DNA from: Thalassotalea_A litorea
GTDB lineage: Bacteria; Pseudomonadota; Gammaproteobacteria; Enterobacterales; Alteromonadaceae
Reading direction: 5' to 3'
Assembly: GCF_043642205.1 (NCBI RefSeq)
Contig: NZ_JBHZSG010000001.1
Span: forward strand, 62,001 to 126,000
DNA: 64,000 bases
Shown here: one piece after another, positions 60,955 to 64,000 of the stretch
Layout of the letters: the number at the start of each line of letters is the position of its first letter
Numbering within the stretch: position 1 is the stretch's first letter
The notes under the pieces: model-generated
Told to the model about the DNA's origin: nothing
Seen by the model: the letters and a program-made list of their open reading frames with translations, nothing else
Database searches by the model: none
Position numbers and translations under genes: made by a program

Positions 60955-63005
60955 TGAGAACCGTTATTATAGGATGTGGTAACCTGGCACGCATTCATGT
61001 GCACAAACTACGTAAGCTTAACCCTCAAATTTCCCTCGCTATCGTTGATATTGATCCGCAACGTCTGGAGCAATTTGCTCAGGAACTGGATATTCAGGCG
61101 AGCTTTGTCAGTATCAGCGAAATGTTGAGCACATTCCAGCCAGAATACGCCCATATTACGACGCCTCCGGCGAGTCATTTTCAACTTTGTAATCAGCTAT
61201 TGGAAAATCAGATTCATTGTTTGGTAGAAAAGCCTCTAGCGATGACGAGCGAGCAGGTAGAAACCCTGCTTAAAACGGCCGATGATGCGGACGTGAAATT
61301 GACCGTCAATCATATGCGTAGTTTTGACCCTATGGTGGAAGAGGCGAAAAAGCTGATTGAGAAAAAATCGTTTGGAGCGGTGAAAGCGGTAAATGGTCGC
61401 TACAGTTTTGATTACTTTGATAATCGTAAATATGACCCTACCAGTCGTTGGATGGATAAATTACCTGGTGGTCCAGTATTTGATATCGCCCCTCATGTAT
61501 TCAGCGCGATGGAGCAGTTTACCGGGGCATTGAACTATCAGGCCAGTCAGGTAACGGCGATGGAAGGCAAAGTGCATGACTATCAATTGCTGCTTGCTAA
61601 TCAAAGCGGAATTTTCGCCAGCGCACATATGAATCTAAATACATTGCCATTAAAGAATGAATTAGAGATAGAGTGTGAGCGGGGCTCAATCCATCTCGAT
61701 TTTCGTAATTTCATTATCAGCTATCAAAGTGTTAGTGCTTTGCCTAACGCTGTTTCCCGTGTGACCGCCAATTTACATGGCGCCTGGCAACTCCTGTGGG
61801 GCACCACGAAGGCGGTTGGCAAGTTTGCCCTGAAGCGACTTGACCCTTATGCCGGCTTAGATGCCGTCATTAACGACTTTTATTCAGATAAAATGAACAA
61901 TCTGTTTGCTCTGGACGCGCTTCGATATTTGCAAATCATGGAGCAAGAATCAGCATTTTTACCACAACCGGAGAAAACCGAAGATATAACCTATCCTGCT
62001 GCAGATGTTTTGGTGACCGGTGCACGCGGCTTCCTGGGACAGTCTTTAGTACTGCGTTTGTTACAACAAGGGCGCACCGTTCGCGTTCTGTTGCACTCGA
62101 ATAAACCCTTGCCTCAGAGCTGGATGGAATATGAGTCGCAGGTTCAAGTGGTAATTGGTGACATTTATGATCAAAAACTGGTTGCCAGAGCTTGTGAGAA
62201 TGTGACAAAAGTATTTCATCTGGCCGCGGCAATGCAGGGAAACTGGCATTATCACTTAGATACCACAGTGACAGGTACCAATAACTTATTGGCGGCCTGT
62301 ACAGAACATAAAATCGAACAGCTTATTTACATTAGTACGTTAAATGTTTATCACGGTGATGATTATCGTCATAGCTACAAGATTGATGAATCTTTCCAGT
62401 TCGAGCGGGAACCTCAGAATCGCGGTAATTACTCCCATGCTAAGTGGCAGGCTGAGAATGCTGTGCGAGATTTTGCCGATGATAATGCGCAAACCCAGGT
62501 AACGATTTTCCGCCCTGGACTTATCTATGGTCCTGGTCTGGATCCATGTCTTAATGATTTAGGTATTTCTGTGGGGGACCGCTTTTTGCTCTCAATTGGC
62601 ATGGGTGATCGTCGCTTGCCTCTGGTCTATGTTGAAAACGTTGTCGATGCCTGTATGGCGGCCTTAAAACAGGACGAAGGGGCGCTAAAAATCTTTAATT
62701 TGGTTGACAATGATTATCCAACGCAGCGCGAATATATTGAGTTGCTTAATCAAAATGGTAAACAGAAACGCCTGATCCCAGTGCCATTGACGGTCTTTAA
62801 GTCCGCATTCTGGGTACTGGATCATATGTGTGCTTTAGGTTTGAAACGTAATCCACACTTGTCTTATCGATTGCGATCTATTTCCTCGTCACCGGTATTT
62901 GATACCAGTGAAGCGCAACAGGTATTGCAATGGCAGCCTCAGGTCGACTTAAAGCAAGGCATCAGCGCGGCTATGTCTGCGGCAAACCAGGAAAAGAACG
63001 CTTAA
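60954..63005 (+). CDS. Fusion of Gfo/Idh-type oxidoreductase and SDR epimerase/dehydratase
   Basis: A 683-residue cytoplasmic protein with two nucleotide-sugar domains. Residues 1-330 are a Gfo/Idh/MocA oxidoreductase (I-I-G-C-G-N-L-A-R-I-H; L-V-E-K-P-L-A near 93). From about 345 an extended SDR domain follows with V-T-G-A-R-G-F-L-G-Q, Y-I-S-T-L-N-V-Y and the catalytic pair Y-S-H-A-K, plus R-P-G-L-I-Y-G-P-G. Such activities are normally on separate genes that make modified sugar nucleotides. It overlaps the glycosyltransferase stop by one base (TAATG). It may build a sugar precursor for the exopolysaccharide. Confidence 0.9.
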   Translation: MRTVIIGCGNLARIHVHKLRKLNPQISLAIVDIDPQRLEQFAQELDIQASFVSISEMLSTFQPEYAHITTPPASHFQLCNQLLENQIHCLVEKPLAMTSEQVETLLKTADDADVKLTVNHMRSFDPMVEEAKKLIEKKSFGAVKAVNGRYSFDYFDNRKYDPTSRWMDKLPGGPVFDIAPHVFSAMEQFTGALNYQASQVTAMEGKVHDYQLLLANQSGIFASAHMNLNTLPLKNELEIECERGSIHLDFRNFIISYQSVSALPNAVSRVTANLHGAWQLLWGTTKAVGKFALKRLDPYAGLDAVINDFYSDKMNNLFALDALRYLQIMEQESAFLPQPEKTEDITYPAADVLVTGARGFLGQSLVLRLLQQGRTVRVLLHSNKPLPQSWMEYESQVQVVIGDIYDQKLVARACENVTKVFHLAAAMQGNWHYHLDTTVTGTNNLLAACTEHKIEQLIYISTLNVYHGDDYRHSYKIDESFQFEREPQNRGNYSHAKWQAENAVRDFADDNAQTQVTIFRPGLIYGPGLDPCLNDLGISVGDRFLLSIGMGDRRLPLVYVENVVDACMAALKQDEGALKIFNLVDNDYPTQREYIELLNQNGKQKRLIPVPLTVFKSAFWVLDHMCALGLKRNPHLSYRLRSISSSPVFDTSEAQQVLQWQPQVDLKQGISAAMSAANQEKNA

Positions 63006-63009
63006 TTCA

Positions 63010-64000
63010 ATGAAAGAGCTTCTTCTTAAAAGTACCGCATTTCGATTTCTGGAACGGTTTGTGCTGCTGGTTATCTCTCTGTTGCTGACGCCGTTTATGA
63101 TCAAGCATTTGGGTGAGGACGGATATGGTCTGTGGATCCTGATACTGTCCGTTCTCACCTGGTTTAATGTGGTCAATCTGGGATTTCCTGTCGCTGTGCA
63201 ACGCAATATTACCTTAGCGTTGGAAGAGGGGGATCAGGGCAAAGTCAATCAGGTGTTTTCAACCTCAATAGCGCTGTTTTTTGCGCTTGGCTTGCTTGCC
63301 GCCGGCGGCCTGCTGGTATTGGCGCAATTTCCCGATTGGCTTGGTGTGCCCGGGCCAATGGAAATTACCGTCACTTATTGTTTTTACTTTTTAACCCTAA
63401 AGATCATCTGGGGTTTTTTAATGAATTGTCTGCATGGATTTTATGCGGCCGTATTGCGTTTTGATATTGACGCGAACATCTCTTCATTAAATGCAATATT
63501 AAAGGCGTTTGGGGTATTTATATTTTTGCCGCAACTGGATATTTTTGGTGCGGTAGCGGCCACGTTAGCTGCGGATGCAATAACCAACACTTACAAATTA
63601 TATTGGGTCAGGAAGAATTATCCGCAACTGACTTTCAGCAAGTCTTTGATCAGCCGATCGCAATTCTCCAGTCTTTTTCATTTTTCTAAACATGTCGTGG
63701 CAATGGGGATTGCCCGGACCATTAATGCCAAATCGGATCCGGTCATTGTTACCCGTATTTTTGATGTTGCCGCGGTTACCATGTTTAGTATCGCCAATCG
63801 CCTGGCGCATCATGTTGAAGCTTTTGTGGGCTCGGTTTCCGGGTTGTTTCAGCCGGTATTCACCCGTATGGTTGCTCGCGGCACCAATATGGAACGCTTC
63901 TTTCATCAGGTTACCAGTTTAAATATATTTATCTGTGTGACGTTTTTCATGCCGCTGTATATTCTTAGTCCGTTGTTTATTCCGCTGTGGGTAGGCGAGC
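63010..64000 (+). CDS. Polysaccharide flippase (Wzx-like, MATE/MOP superfamily), partial
   Basis: The 5' 330 codons of a membrane protein cut by the window end. Repeated hydrophobic helices, the N-terminal S-T-A-F-R-F-L-E-R-F and T-P-F-M-I-K-H-L-G-E-D-G-Y-G-L-W pattern are those of O-antigen/lipopolysaccharide flippases. It starts four bases after the fusion gene stop, so it belongs to the same operon. It should move lipid-linked repeat units across the inner membrane for polymerisation. Confidence 0.9.
   Translation, partial: MKELLLKSTAFRFLERFVLLVISLLLTPFMIKHLGEDGYGLWILILSVLTWFNVVNLGFPVAVQRNITLALEEGDQGKVNQVFSTSIALFFALGLLAAGGLLVLAQFPDWLGVPGPMEITVTYCFYFLTLKIIWGFLMNCLHGFYAAVLRFDIDANISSLNAILKAFGVFIFLPQLDIFGAVAATLAADAITNTYKLYWVRKNYPQLTFSKSLISRSQFSSLFHFSKHVVAMGIARTINAKSDPVIVTRIFDVAAVTMFSIANRLAHHVEAFVGSVSGLFQPVFTRMVARGTNMERFFHQVTSLNIFICVTFFMPLYILSPLFIPLWVGE

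Overview
The window looks like a chromosomal stretch of a marine gammaproteobacterium, most likely of the order Alteromonadales. The evidence is a TonB-dependent receptor with no SusD partner, ulvan-lyase families first described from Alteromonas and Pseudoalteromonas, a three-subunit Pnt transhydrogenase, and a Prs/XrtA-type exopolysaccharide cluster. No tRNA, rRNA, CRISPR array or insertion sequence was seen.

Positions 1-44651 form one large utilisation locus for a sulfated, rhamnose- and uronate-rich polysaccharide, best explained as ulvan. The outer part consists of the tail of a TonB receptor, a lipoprotein BNR_4 propeller (478-1929), three S1 sulfatases, a PL25-type lyase (26480-27949), two PL24-type lyases (34824-36533 and 40476-43688), a GH105 unsaturated uronyl hydrolase, a GH78 rhamnosidase, ThuA-like and DUF1080 proteins, and a tandem nucleoside-hydrolase-like exported protein on the minus strand. 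The inner part consists of rhamnose isomerase (two copies), an FGGY kinase, a rhamnulose-1-phosphate aldolase/dehydrogenase fusion, LutABC for lactate, KduI, KduD and KdgK for the unsaturated uronate, a TRAP transporter, an NCS1-like permease, class II FBP aldolase, the Pnt transhydrogenase and one DeoR-type regulator. Together they would take ulvan oligosaccharides to DHAP, pyruvate and KDPG. KDPG aldolase and rhamnose mutarotase are not in the window.

The most informative structure is a duplication. The rhamnose isomerase gene occurs twice in a block of about 1310 bp that reads as identical. The first copy lies downstream of a decayed 3' remnant of rhaD and of a diverged copy of the rhaD promoter. 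An old rhaD-rhaI duplication therefore lost most of one rhaD, while the two rhaI copies were kept identical.

Positions 44780-64000 hold a Prs/XrtA (PEP-CTERM type) exopolysaccharide region. It contains the histidine kinase PrsK and sigma-54 response regulator PrsR, then a minus-strand operon of exporter, chain-length protein, tyrosine autokinase, outer-membrane beta-barrel and AAA ATPase. A divergent initiating sugar transferase follows, then a minus-strand group of a glycosyltransferase and two deacetylase-like proteins, and a plus-strand group of a glycosyltransferase, an oxidoreductase-epimerase fusion and a flippase cut by the window end. The exosortase itself is not in the window. The AAA ATPase carries an unusual C-terminal winged-helix extension that resembles transposase DNA-binding domains.
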